NCBI GenBank assembly: GCA_937944295.1
Contig: CALDZL010000058.1
Coordinates: 1 to 38,866, forward strand
DNA: 38,866 bases
Direction of reading: 5' to 3'
Source: an uncultured Sphingorhabdus sp.
GTDB lineage: Bacteria > Pseudomonadota > Alphaproteobacteria > Sphingomonadales > Sphingomonadaceae
Positions 1-7,659 of the stretch are shown piece after piece (the stretch's first letter is position 1; every line of letters begins with the position of its first letter). The notes below the pieces were generated by a model. That model saw only the letters and a list, made by a program, of their open reading frames with translations, was not told the DNA's origin and ran no database searches. Made by a program: the position numbers and the translations under genes.

Positions 1-620
1 ACATATTGCTCTGAAACGCGAATTTCAGCGAAATATAAGCCTTCTTTTACTACTTGTTTCTTATAAAATTCTGGATATTTTGCATAAGTCTCTTTTATAA
101 TAGCAAACCATTCTGGCGATCCTGCTGGTAATTCATATAAAGCAGGTTCAGACCTTGCAAAATCTGACCTACTCCTAAAAACACTCCCATGTAAACCATA
201 GATAGTGCTTTTCTGTACGACCAAATCATGAGCCGCTGGTGCAAGATAATTAGCGCATGATGAAAAGCAGGCTTCATGCAGAACCAGTGTAACATTTTTG
301 GCGTAAATACTACGGCCAAGTTCCATAGCAGCCGTCGTCACCCCGCCAAGGCTGTTGATATACAGCGTCGTCACTTTGCCCTCATCAATGGCATTTTTAG
401 GGGCCTTAATTGTATCGGCACTAATGTCGCCACTAAAACAGGCAGCTCCATCATCTAAGTGATGAAAGCCATCGGATAAGGCACGGCATTTGGATGCATT
501 AACTTCATCATGCTTTTTGTCTTCTGCGCTATAATTATCAGACGCAGAATCATTTGCGCGCACCGATTGTGGGTTAAGTGCTACTGAGATAGTCACTATC
601 AATAATATCCATGCGCGCAT
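1..620 (-). CDS. secreted ClpP/crotonase-fold (COG3904-like) protein, C-terminus cut by window edge
   Basis: The minus-strand frame is open from the ATG at 620 to the window edge (206 codons seen), so the 3' end is missing. A GGAGG ribosome site lies 9 nt upstream (630-634). Residues 1-22 form a signal peptide ending SVRA, so the product should be periplasmic. Features resembling periplasmic ClpP-fold proteins (COG3904 type) are a strand-turn TLYINSLGG (about 85-93), a possible nucleophile region CFSSCA (118-123) and a possible catalytic His in YGLHGS (141-146). Cysteines at 45, 61, 118 and 122 could form disulfides. The family is known only as predicted periplasmic proteins, so a peptidase role is inference. 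It sits 19 nt downstream of a double-glycine leader peptide gene and is probably co-transcribed with it. I am confident it is a gene, fairly confident of the fold, and unsure of activity. Confidence 0.8.
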   Translation of the reverse strand, partial: MRAWILLIVTISVALNPQSVRANDSASDNYSAEDKKHDEVNASKCRALSDGFHHLDDGAACFSGDISADTIKAPKNAIDEGKVTTLYINSLGGVTTAAMELGRSIYAKNVTLVLHEACFSSCANYLAPAAHDLVVQKSTIYGLHGSVFRSRSDFARSEPALYELPAGSPEWFAIIKETYAKYPEFYKKQVVKEGLYFAEIRVSEQY

Positions 621-639
621 TTTTATTTTCCTCCGTCAA

Positions 640-840
640 TTAAACGAAGAATACATGCGTTGAAGCTCGGGGATGACAGCTAAGCTCAGGGCCATCCTGT
701 CCAGGCACTTTGGTACAATGATGATCCTTACCAGTCCATTCTTTGAGGTTTCTCTCAGCTTCCCTTGTTTCCCCATCAGTCGTACCAGTATTGTGTCCAC
801 CACTAACCATTGCGCATTCGTTGTTTGACAATATCCTCAT
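640..840 (-). CDS. small secreted peptide precursor with double-glycine leader (bacteriocin-like)
   Basis: This 66-residue product begins MRILSNNECAMVSGG, which matches the usual double-glycine leader pattern (M-R-x-L-S-x-x-E-x-x-x-V-S-G-G) cut by peptidase-C39 ABC exporters. The predicted core is residues 16-66: hydrophilic, charged, with Cys42 and Cys55 that could pair, and a hydrophobic end HVFFV. I chose the ATG at 840 because AGGAG (848-852) lies 7 nt upstream; the in-frame ATG at 846 directly abuts that site. The core is not rich in Gly/Ala like pore-forming class II bacteriocins, so it may be a signal or a substrate rather than a toxin. No C39 exporter or immunity gene is visible in the window. 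The next gene downstream is a secreted ClpP-fold protein. Confidence 0.72.
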   Translation of the reverse strand: MRILSNNECAMVSGGHNTGTTDGETREAERNLKEWTGKDHHCTKVPGQDGPELSCHPRASTHVFFV

Positions 841-899
841 TTTCATTCTCCTATTGTTAAACACGAATCATCTCGTGCATGCAATACAGAACATAATTA

Positions 900-908
900 C
901 CCCCCCCC
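900..908 (-). repeat. nine-base C/G homopolymer upstream of the peptide operon
   Basis: Nine consecutive C on the plus strand (G on the minus strand) lie in a very AT-rich stretch, 60 bases upstream of the peptide start at 840. A minus-strand promoter with TGAATA at 922-917 and TAATTA at 899-894 would carry this run inside its 17-base spacer. Homopolymers of this length are prone to slippage, so the run could alter promoter spacing. The promoter match is weak. Confidence 0.4.
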
Positions 909-1032
909 GCAACATATATTCATAGTATATTTCATATTTATATATTTTTATTTGAAACCTACATTGATGTTAGTAAACAATATTTGAAATCTTGAAGTAT
1001 GTGAAATATAGGGCGAGTTTACATTCATTTAC

Positions 1033-1087
1033 GATGCTTTCGCTAAGCTGACACAGCCATTCAGCAAAGCATCATATCTGCTTTGCT
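1033..1087. repeat. three complementary arms forming two mutually exclusive hairpins
   Basis: Three arms share one core. GATGCTTTcGCT lies at 1033-1044, AGCAAAGCATC at 1063-1073 and TGCTTTGCT at 1079-1087. The middle arm pairs perfectly over 9 bp with the right arm (7-base loop), or over 11 bp with one bulged base with the left arm. Only one can form at a time. No U-run follows on either strand, so neither is a classical terminator. Confidence 0.6.
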
Positions 1088-1335
1088 AAACCCACAATAA
1101 CGAAGGAAGAATAGTCGGTACAGTCCATCTCCCTCCTCTTGGGTGTACGTTTAGGGTTGTCAGTCTCTTCTCTAGCATAAGCTTGGCTATATGGGGCAGT
1201 CAAGCATGCCACTGGCAACCCGACTTGAATATGATAATCAGAGAATATCATAATATTAGCTATAGAAACGTAACCTTTTTCATGCTCATTGCGAATATGA
1301 ACTGTGATGTATTGGTGCGTAGCGTATAATCAATC

Positions 1336-1427
1336 CATCTCGTCCTTTGTATGGGGCGCTCCCGGGTCGCATCTGGGATGGGGTGATATGATCCCGTGTT
1401 TCGGTTTATCATATCGCCCCTTATTTA
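1336..1427 (+). ncRNA. candidate small structured RNA ending in a strong hairpin
   Basis: A 13-bp stem pairs 1380-1392 (GGGGTGATATGAT) with 1408-1420 (ATCATATCGCCCC), with one G-U pair and a 15-base loop, followed by TTATTTAT. A smaller stem (1361-1365 with 1373-1377) precedes it. A TATAAT box at 1325-1330 would start transcription near 1336, although no good -35 box is seen. The whole could be a small RNA of about 90 nt, or a leader of the GST gene. No known RNA family was recognised. The same hairpin could act on the minus strand. Confidence 0.3.
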
Positions 1428-1493
1428 TCCACATCTAATATCATCTAGTTGGCTATCGTGCTTTGCATTTAAAGCAGAGGTGATTATGGTGCA

Positions 1494-2168
1494 ATGATGT
1501 GGCAAATATTCCAATTCCCGCTCTGCCCATTTTCCCGCAAAGTAAGACTGCTTATGGGCGAAAAGGGCGTAGCCTATAGTCTAGTGCGCGAAGATCCGTG
1601 GGAATTGCGCGATGAATTTTTGCATATGAATCCAGCGGGACGAACCCCAGTAGCCGTTCATGATGACCCCAATTTAATATTATCAGACAGTGTTGCTATC
1701 TGCGAATATATTGACGAAACCGTTGAAAAAAACAGCATGATTAATGGTTCTGCGCATTATAGAGCAGAAATTCGCAGGTTAACCGCTTGGTTTGACCAAC
1801 AATTTTACGGCGATGTTACGGGGCCATTACTCTATGAAAAAATGCAAAAGCGTATTGCCCACCATCAACCGCCCGATGCCCGTGTATTGCGCGAGGCGAT
1901 GCGTCTGGCCAACGGGCATTTGGATTATATTGATTATTTGATAGATCATCGCGCGTGGATGGCTGGATCGACCATGAGCCTTGCTGATTTAGCAGCAGCG
2001 GCGCAAATATCCGTTGCGGATTATCTGGGTGGTATTGATTGGACTGGCCATGAACAAACCAAAGCATGGTATAGCATGTTTAAATCGCGTCCTGCATTCA
2101 GACCCTTATTATCCGAACGCATGACGATTATTGCACCGCCCCCCCATTATGAACAAGTTGACTTTTAA
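1494..2168 (+). CDS. glutathione S-transferase family protein
   Basis: This 224-residue cytosolic protein has an N-terminal thioredoxin-like half with CPFSRKVR (residues 11-18), where GSTs of the omega/beta type carry a catalytic Cys or Ser. The NPAGRTPVAV stretch contains the cis-proline that binds glutathione, and LSDSVAICEYID is the usual SNAIL-like motif. The C-terminal half is helical. The substrate cannot be told. The start is the first of two adjacent ATGs, but the AGAGG ribosome site (1476-1480) is 13 nt away and better placed for an ATG at 1486, which opens a three-codon frame MVQ whose TGA overlaps the GST start. Translation may therefore be coupled. It converges on ubiG with a 32-nt gap. 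Confidence 0.85.
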   Translation: MMWQIFQFPLCPFSRKVRLLMGEKGVAYSLVREDPWELRDEFLHMNPAGRTPVAVHDDPNLILSDSVAICEYIDETVEKNSMINGSAHYRAEIRRLTAWFDQQFYGDVTGPLLYEKMQKRIAHHQPPDARVLREAMRLANGHLDYIDYLIDHRAWMAGSTMSLADLAAAAQISVADYLGGIDWTGHEQTKAWYSMFKSRPAFRPLLSERMTIIAPPPHYEQVDF

Positions 2169-2200
2169 ATATTTAAATAGCCTATCGTCTCTGTTTAATT

Positions 2201-2968
2201 TTATATTTTCTGAGCGCTTAATATATAATTTAATTGCATATCATCGTTTAAATGCAGGCCATCCAGCAATGAAAAGGCGATTCCGCTCATATCTATAACG
2301 CTCAACCCTGCATCACTCAACATTGCTGTCAACTCCTTGGGCGTGATAAATTTGTCATGATTATGCGTACCGCGCGGGATTTTGCCCAGTCGTTCTGCGG
2401 CCTCAACCAACAATAATTTTGATTGGGTGGTTCGGTTTGGCGTAGATAGCAGCAATATGCCATCATCGTGCAGATGCTGCTTCAATGTCACAATAAAGTC
2501 CATAGGATCATTCACATGCTCAATCACCTCCATCGAGGTAACTATGTCAAACTTACCCAAATTTTGCTGCGTCAATTCCCCTGCTCTATAATCAATATTC
2601 AGTTCCATTGCATACGCATGCGATTGGGCTATTTCTATATTTTCAGGAGCAGCATCCACTCCAGTGACATCTCCGCCAAGCCGCGCCAATGGCTCACACA
2701 ATAGACCCGCACCGCAACCAACATCGAGAATAGATTTACCGAAAAGCGCCTTTCTGCTGCGATAATCTAGGCCATAATGTTCATCCAAAGCGCGGCGTAT
2801 ATAGGACAAACGAACAGGGTTTAGGTCATGGAGCATTGCCGATGAACCTCCGGCATCCCACCACTGCGCAGCCAAAGCACCGAAATGATCGGCCTCCTCT
2901 TGATTGATAGTATCATTTGATACGCGATTATCTTGCAATATATCGTCCGATTTGCTTGCCTTTACCAT
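2201..2968 (-). CDS. ubiG: ubiquinone biosynthesis O-methyltransferase UbiG
   Basis: This 255-residue SAM-dependent methyltransferase performs both O-methylations in ubiquinone synthesis. The SAM-binding motif I is LDVGCGAGLLCEPLA (81-95), followed by an acidic motif TGVDAAPENIEIA and a post-I segment FDIVTSMEVIEHV. The N-terminal NQEEADHFGALAAQWWD segment and the later TPNRT (where UbiG has STINRT) are typical of UbiG rather than a generic methyltransferase. AGGGA precedes the ATG at 2968 by about 6 nt. It is transcribed away from lysC, with a perfect inverted repeat in the gap between them. Coq7, the hydroxylase of the same pathway, lies about 8 kb away. Confidence 0.95.
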   Translation of the reverse strand: MVKASKSDDILQDNRVSNDTINQEEADHFGALAAQWWDAGGSSAMLHDLNPVRLSYIRRALDEHYGLDYRSRKALFGKSILDVGCGAGLLCEPLARLGGDVTGVDAAPENIEIAQSHAYAMELNIDYRAGELTQQNLGKFDIVTSMEVIEHVNDPMDFIVTLKQHLHDDGILLLSTPNRTTQSKLLLVEAAERLGKIPRGTHNHDKFITPKELTAMLSDAGLSVIDMSGIAFSLLDGLHLNDDMQLNYILSAQKI

Positions 2969-2995
2969 AGAGCATCCCTATCAGTAGGCGACTTT

Positions 2996-3019
2996 AATTC
3001 AACCTCAATGCGTTGAATT
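2996..3019. promoter_or_regulatory. perfect inverted repeat in the ubiG/lysC divergent region
   Basis: AATTCAAC (2996-3003) is mirrored exactly by GTTGAATT (3012-3019) across an 8-base spacer. It lies in the 127-base gap between two divergent genes, where a dimeric regulator could bind. It could also fold into an RNA hairpin in the ubiG leader. No regulator family was identified. Confidence 0.4.
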
Positions 3020-3095
3020 GTGGGAATAGTATACAGGTTTCTTGCGGTAATAAAATTATATCGCATTGCTAAAATATATGAAGGAATATAACATC

Positions 3096-4367
3096 ATGGC
3101 CCGTATCGTGATGAAATTTGGCGGCACATCTATGGCCGGAACAGAGCGCATAAGGCGGGTTGCACAAATTGTTCAGCAGCAATGCACCAATGGCGATCAA
3201 GTCGCCGTTGTGGTATCAGCTATGGCGGGTGAAACTGATCGGTTGATAAATTTTTGCCGCGAAGCCAACCCGCTTTATGATCCTGCCGAATATGATGCCG
3301 TGGTCGCCAGCGGTGAACAGGTTACCAGCGGTTTATTAGCAATGACTTTGCAAGCTATGGGAACGCCAGCACGCAGTTGGCTTGGATGGCAATTGCCAAT
3401 TCACACGATCGGCACCCATACCAAAGCACGCATTGAAAATATCGATACAAATAAATTATTATCCTCTATGCAGGCAGGCCATGTCGCCGTCATTCCTGGA
3501 TTTCAAGGGGTAAGCGATGAGAGACGTATCAGCACATTAGGGCGCGGCGGTTCGGACACATCAGCCGTAGCTGTGGCCGCTGCCCTTAGAGCTGATCGCT
3601 GTGATATTTATACCGATGTTGATGGTGTATATACCACCGATCCACGCATCGTAACGCGGGCTCAAAAATTGACCAATGTCACCTATGAAGAGATGCTAGA
3701 ACTCGCCAGCGTTGGCGCTAAAGTATTGCAAACCCGATCAGTAGGTCTGGCGATGAAGGAAAATGTGCGTATTCAAGTTTTATCATCCTTTGTTGATGAA
3801 AATGCCCAAGCAGCGGACAGTATCCCTGGAACAATGATAATAAGCGAAGCAGAATTAGAAGCTTTGGAATTGGAGAAGAACACAGTGGAACGGCAATTAA
3901 TTACGGGCATTGCCCATGACAAGAATGAAGCCAAAATAACCTTAACGCGCGTACCCGATGAGCCAGGCGCTGTATCGAATATTTTTGCCCCCTTATCGGA
4001 AGCGGCCATCAATGTAGACATGATCATTCAAAATGTTGGCCGTGATCGCGGTGAAACAGACGTGACCTTTACATGCCCGCAATCTGATCTAACGCGTTGC
4101 ACTGAAATATTAGAAAATGCTCAAAAGACAATCGGCTTTAACAGATTAATATCAGACACCAAAGTTGCTAAAATTTCTGTTGTCGGCGTTGGCATGAAAA
4201 GCCATGCTGGCGTTGCATCTGATATGTTTAGTGCTCTCGCAGATCGTAAAATCAATATATTAGCAATTACCACCAGCGAGATTAAGGTAAGCGTTCTTAT
4301 CGATGAGGATGAAACCGAATTAGCCGTTCGCATATTGCACACGGCTTATGGTCTTGATGCTGCCTAA
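3096..4367 (+). CDS. lysC: aspartate kinase
   Basis: Aspartokinase phosphorylates aspartate, the first step to lysine, diaminopimelate, threonine and methionine. The 423-residue protein opens with MARIVMKFGGTSMAG, the kinase signature. It carries the GRGGSDTSAVAVAAAL phosphate-binding segment and YTDVDGVYTTDPRIV, and ends with tandem ACT domains (about 265-423) that usually mediate feedback by lysine and/or threonine. I chose the ATG at 3096 because AAGGA (3081-3085) lies 10 nt upstream and the family start motif begins there; an earlier in-frame start adds ten non-conserved residues. dapE in the same pathway lies near 31 kb. The protein length fits the family. Confidence 0.96.
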   Translation: MARIVMKFGGTSMAGTERIRRVAQIVQQQCTNGDQVAVVVSAMAGETDRLINFCREANPLYDPAEYDAVVASGEQVTSGLLAMTLQAMGTPARSWLGWQLPIHTIGTHTKARIENIDTNKLLSSMQAGHVAVIPGFQGVSDERRISTLGRGGSDTSAVAVAAALRADRCDIYTDVDGVYTTDPRIVTRAQKLTNVTYEEMLELASVGAKVLQTRSVGLAMKENVRIQVLSSFVDENAQAADSIPGTMIISEAELEALELEKNTVERQLITGIAHDKNEAKITLTRVPDEPGAVSNIFAPLSEAAINVDMIIQNVGRDRGETDVTFTCPQSDLTRCTEILENAQKTIGFNRLISDTKVAKISVVGVGMKSHAGVASDMFSALADRKINILAITTSEIKVSVLIDEDETELAVRILHTAYGLDAA

Positions 4368-4414
4368 ACATTTCAATCACATTATCACCCCTCCGCCACA
4401 TAAGGAATATTATA

Positions 4415-5413
4415 ATGCCCAACATTGATACATTAATGAAGCGCGGTGCTGATTTTCTTGGATGCGAAAGCGCTATCATGTGCGGGGCAATGAGCTGGGT
4501 GTCGGAACGTAATTTGGTGTCGGCTATCAGCAATGCTGGCGGCTTTGGTGTTATTGCGTGCGGCGCAATGACCACCGATCTTTTAGACACGGAAATTACA
4601 GAAACCAAAAAGCTAACCGACAAGCCTTTTGGCGTGAATTTAATCACTATGCACCCCGATCTGTTTGATCTGATTGCTATCTGCGCCAAACATAATATAT
4701 CACATGTTGTTTTGGCGGGCGGACTACCGCCCAAAGGCAGCTTAGAAGCTATAAAAGAAATGGGTGCTAAGTTAATTGCGTTTGCCCCTGCTTTGGCTTT
4801 AGCGAAAAAATTCATCCGCAGCGGCATTGATGCATTGGTCATCGAAGGCATGGAAGCGGGCGGGCATATTGGTCCTGTTTCAACTAACGTGTTGGCCCAA
4901 GAAATACTGCCCGAAATCGCCGATCAAATTCCTGTTTTTGTTGCAGGCGGCATTGCCAAAGGCAGCGCCATAGCAGCTTATTTAGAAATGGGTGCAGCAG
5001 GGGTGCAGCTTGGCACGCGCTTTGTGTGTGCGCATGAATCGATCGCCCATCCCAATTTCAAAAAAGCTTTCATTCGCGGTAACGCGCGCGATGCAGTAGC
5101 CAGCGTTCAAATCGACCCAAGGCTACCCGTCATCCCCGTGCGCGCTCTTAAAAATAAAGGCACGGAAGAATTTGCTGCCAAACAACGTGAAGTGGCTAAC
5201 CTTTTGGACGAAGGCAAAGTCGATATGAAGGAAGCACAACTACAAATTGAGCATTTTTGGGCTGGCGCATTACGTAAAGCGGTGATCGATGGTGATATTG
5301 AAAATGGATCAATCATGGCCGGTCAATCGGTTGGTATGGTAAAAACAGAAGAGAGCGTTGCCGATATTATCGCAACATTGCGCAACGAAACACAGGCCGC
5401 CATCGCTTCATGA
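4415..5413 (+). CDS. FMN-dependent nitronate monooxygenase / FabK-like oxidoreductase
   Basis: This 332-residue TIM-barrel flavoprotein has GGFGVIACGA (42-51), PFGVNLITMHP (71-81), the EAGGHIGP loop (147-154, where family members carry a catalytic or FMN-contacting His) and VAGGIAKGSAIAAYLEMGAAGVQLGTRF (FMN phosphate site, 176-203). Members oxidise alkyl nitronates such as propionate-3-nitronate, or act as enoyl-ACP reductases (FabK). The sequence alone does not separate these. A ribosome site AAGGA lies before the ATG. It follows lysC by 47 nt and may share its transcript. The cytosolic location is inferred from the absence of a signal peptide. Confidence 0.88.
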   Translation: MPNIDTLMKRGADFLGCESAIMCGAMSWVSERNLVSAISNAGGFGVIACGAMTTDLLDTEITETKKLTDKPFGVNLITMHPDLFDLIAICAKHNISHVVLAGGLPPKGSLEAIKEMGAKLIAFAPALALAKKFIRSGIDALVIEGMEAGGHIGPVSTNVLAQEILPEIADQIPVFVAGGIAKGSAIAAYLEMGAAGVQLGTRFVCAHESIAHPNFKKAFIRGNARDAVASVQIDPRLPVIPVRALKNKGTEEFAAKQREVANLLDEGKVDMKEAQLQIEHFWAGALRKAVIDGDIENGSIMAGQSVGMVKTEESVADIIATLRNETQAAIAS

Positions 5414-5491
5414 ATGATATTAATCGAATGCTATAAGCGGTTAATTTTATAGTTCTTGTTTTGCACACCTCATATGTTCATAATCAGATTT

Positions 5492-6031
5492 ATGAACGAT
5501 GATATCCAGCAGGTAACGCAAACTAAACCGCTCTTTGATGCCAATACGAATGAAGACATGCGGAATGCTATGACGCAATTGGACCCTGGATATATTTTAG
5601 TATTGCGGCTTTCAGCCTTCATATGGGGTTTAATATTAGCAATCCCAATTTTCATAGCAGACGCAGCCATGGCCAATAAAGCTCTGATCGAACCATTTGT
5701 TGTTGCTGCGCCTATTTCGCTAATATTCCTATTAATGATATTCCTTTTACCGCGCCGCCGCTATAATCGCTGGGGCTATGATATGGGCGATGGCCAAATT
5801 CAAATTGTGCGTGGTTATTTATTTTATACCGATACTATCGTTCCTTTTAACCGCGTTCAGCACATTGATGTTGCCCAAGGGCCATTGATGCGACTGTTTG
5901 GACTTTCCACACTAGTATTACACACCGCTGGTACGCACAATAGCACGGTAATTCTACCAGGCCTCAAACGCACAATCGCCGAAGAAATGCGCAATACTAT
6001 CCGTGCACATATTAAAGCAGATATGCTCTGA
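5492..6031 (+). CDS. PH domain (bPH_2/DUF304, YdbS-like) membrane protein
   Basis: This is a membrane protein of about 179 residues with two transmembrane segments, roughly LRLSAFIWGLILAIPIFI and FVVAAPISLIFLLMIFLL. These are followed by a bacterial pleckstrin-homology domain with the signature IVRGYLFYTDTIVPFNRVQHIDVAQGPLMRLFGLSTLVLHTAG. It resembles YdbS of Bacillus and pairs with the next gene, a YdbT-like protein, starting 2 nt after its stop. The pair is usually adjacent and presumed to form a membrane complex of unclear function. The start is uncertain: an ATG at 5474 and a TTG at 5456 are in frame, and no clear ribosome site precedes any of them. I favour 5492 because downstream residues are compositionally normal. 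Confidence 0.85.
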   Translation: MNDDIQQVTQTKPLFDANTNEDMRNAMTQLDPGYILVLRLSAFIWGLILAIPIFIADAAMANKALIEPFVVAAPISLIFLLMIFLLPRRRYNRWGYDMGDGQIQIVRGYLFYTDTIVPFNRVQHIDVAQGPLMRLFGLSTLVLHTAGTHNSTVILPGLKRTIAEEMRNTIRAHIKADML

Positions 6032-6032
6032 T

Positions 6033-7655
6033 ATGGACGAAATTATTGACACCCCAGACACAATTGAGGCCGCATCAGAAAATAACGTAAATGCAATTGA
6101 TAATGATCGCTTTCATCTATCACCCTTATCTTTAATAGCTAATACTATTACGGGATTGCGCAGTTTTATGTTCCCAATTTTAGCAGCAGCCTTTGCAGTA
6201 GGTAATAAAGTTGGCTACACTTTCATATTAATCGCTGTTGCTGTTATTGCTCTCATAACATTAGGGTTTACCTATTGGGCATGGAAGCGCTTTTCCTATC
6301 AAATCGGCGCAGAAGAAATTCGCATTGAAAGCGGTATATTAAACCGTAACGCACGTTCAATCCCCTATGAACGCATCCAAGACGTAAGCTTAGAGCAAAG
6401 TCTAATCCCGCGATTATTGGGTATCAGCGCTGTGAAATTTGAAACGGGTGGCAGCGAGGGCGATGAAGGGTCCCTAGAATTTGTTACTGTAGATGAAGCA
6501 GGAAATCTGCGTCAATTAATACGGACACGCAAATCGGGTACAGCGCCAATAGTCGCTGATACCAATGATGCTCCACCCCAAGATAGCGCGGCAGCCGTTC
6601 AAGATGATGTCATTTTTTCAATGGATATAAAACGCATCTTCACCTTGGGTATTTTTAATTTCTCGCTTATATTATTCGCCGTCATTACTGGTCTATTACA
6701 GCAACTTGACTTTTTACTCCCCTATAGTCTGGAAGATATTATCAAAACTTTTGTTGATAAGGCAGATGACAGTGGATTTATAGACGGTTTTAATATGATC
6801 AATGGATTTTTCGGTATTCTAGGTGGGCTGACTATCGTCATTATTGTCGGCTTATTAAGCGGTCAAATACAGACATTTTTGCGCGAATATGGTTTCACCC
6901 TAACAGCAACTGATCGTGGTATTAGACGGCAGCGCGGCCTGCTGACACTAACTGATATTGTTATGCCGTTGCACCGTGTGCAGGCTGCAATTGTGCAAAC
7001 AGGGGCCATTCGCAAACGCTTTGGATGGTATGCACTAAAATTCACTAGCCTTGGCACAGATATGGGCAGAGAAAGTAGTCATATGATAACTCCTCTCGCC
7101 AAAGATATAGAATATTGGCCAATAGCACATCGTGCCTCTATCCATGCACCAAGCGAAGAGACATATTTCCATCATTCTCACATTTCTTTTATGGCAGCAT
7201 CAATCCTCTTCAGCACCTTTATCATAGCGGTTATATTCTCCTTATCGATAATACTGCCAGAGATTATTGATGCGGATAATATATCCACTAGCTTAACTAT
7301 TTTAAGCTGGGTTTGGTTATTCGCACTGCTCCCTACTCTATTTGCTTATTTAAGTTGGCGCTATCATTTTTACGCGATAGATGATAAACAAATCTATGTG
7401 AAATCGGGGTTTTGGAATCAAAAAATGACAATATTACCTATGACCAAAACCCAATCAATTGATTTAGTACAAGGCCCATTATCGCAATATTTGAATGTTG
7501 CTGATATTAAATTTGGTATAGCAGGTGGTAGCGGATTCAGTGTTTTAACAATCCATAATATACCTATAGCAACGGCATACCATATCCGTCAGAATTGCAT
7601 TGAGGCAGCTAAAGATATTGACTTTTCTGATCTCATCAAAGCACCAAAGGGCTGA
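6033..7655 (+). CDS. multi-PH-domain (bPH_2, YdbT-like) membrane protein
   Basis: This is a 540-residue integral membrane protein with about six transmembrane helices arranged in pairs, each pair followed by a bacterial PH domain. The three domains carry similar signatures: SGILNRNARSIPYERIQDVSLEQ, RQRGLLTLTDIVMPLHRVQA, and KSGFWNQKMTILPMTKTQSIDLVQG. That is the layout of YdbT-like proteins (COG3428). The ATG at 6033 lies immediately after the TGA of the YdbS-like gene, so the two are translationally coupled. In Bacillus, the homologous pair affects resistance to membrane-active compounds. Here the role is inferred only by family. Confidence 0.87.
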   Translation: MDEIIDTPDTIEAASENNVNAIDNDRFHLSPLSLIANTITGLRSFMFPILAAAFAVGNKVGYTFILIAVAVIALITLGFTYWAWKRFSYQIGAEEIRIESGILNRNARSIPYERIQDVSLEQSLIPRLLGISAVKFETGGSEGDEGSLEFVTVDEAGNLRQLIRTRKSGTAPIVADTNDAPPQDSAAAVQDDVIFSMDIKRIFTLGIFNFSLILFAVITGLLQQLDFLLPYSLEDIIKTFVDKADDSGFIDGFNMINGFFGILGGLTIVIIVGLLSGQIQTFLREYGFTLTATDRGIRRQRGLLTLTDIVMPLHRVQAAIVQTGAIRKRFGWYALKFTSLGTDMGRESSHMITPLAKDIEYWPIAHRASIHAPSEETYFHHSHISFMAASILFSTFIIAVIFSLSIILPEIIDADNISTSLTILSWVWLFALLPTLFAYLSWRYHFYAIDDKQIYVKSGFWNQKMTILPMTKTQSIDLVQGPLSQYLNVADIKFGIAGGSGFSVLTIHNIPIATAYHIRQNCIEAAKDIDFSDLIKAPKG

Positions 7656-7659
7656 TATA

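Larger units (their letters stand above)
841..1493. other. long intergenic region between the peptide operon and a GST gene
   Basis: No convincing protein gene fits in these 650 bases. They hold a nine-base C/G run, an AT-rich stretch (910-1010), three mutually complementary arms at 1033-1087 and a strong hairpin at 1380-1420. An 18-codon minus-strand reading frame (1128 to 1072, MDCTDYSS...) has a purine-rich GGAGG only 3 nt before its ATG. Each structured element is listed separately. Confidence 0.6.

Noticed and set aside
95-319. Minus-strand 74-residue frame in the first 320 bases
   Set aside because: It is another frame of the edge-truncated ClpP-fold gene, which is open from 620 to 1 with a signal peptide.
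1033-1060. Hairpin as a rho-independent terminator
   Set aside because: No T-run follows the arms on either strand.
1072-1128. 18-codon minus-strand frame as a stand-alone gene
   Set aside because: Its ribosome site is only 3 nt from the ATG and the product has no recognisable feature. It is kept only as part of the possible attenuator observation.
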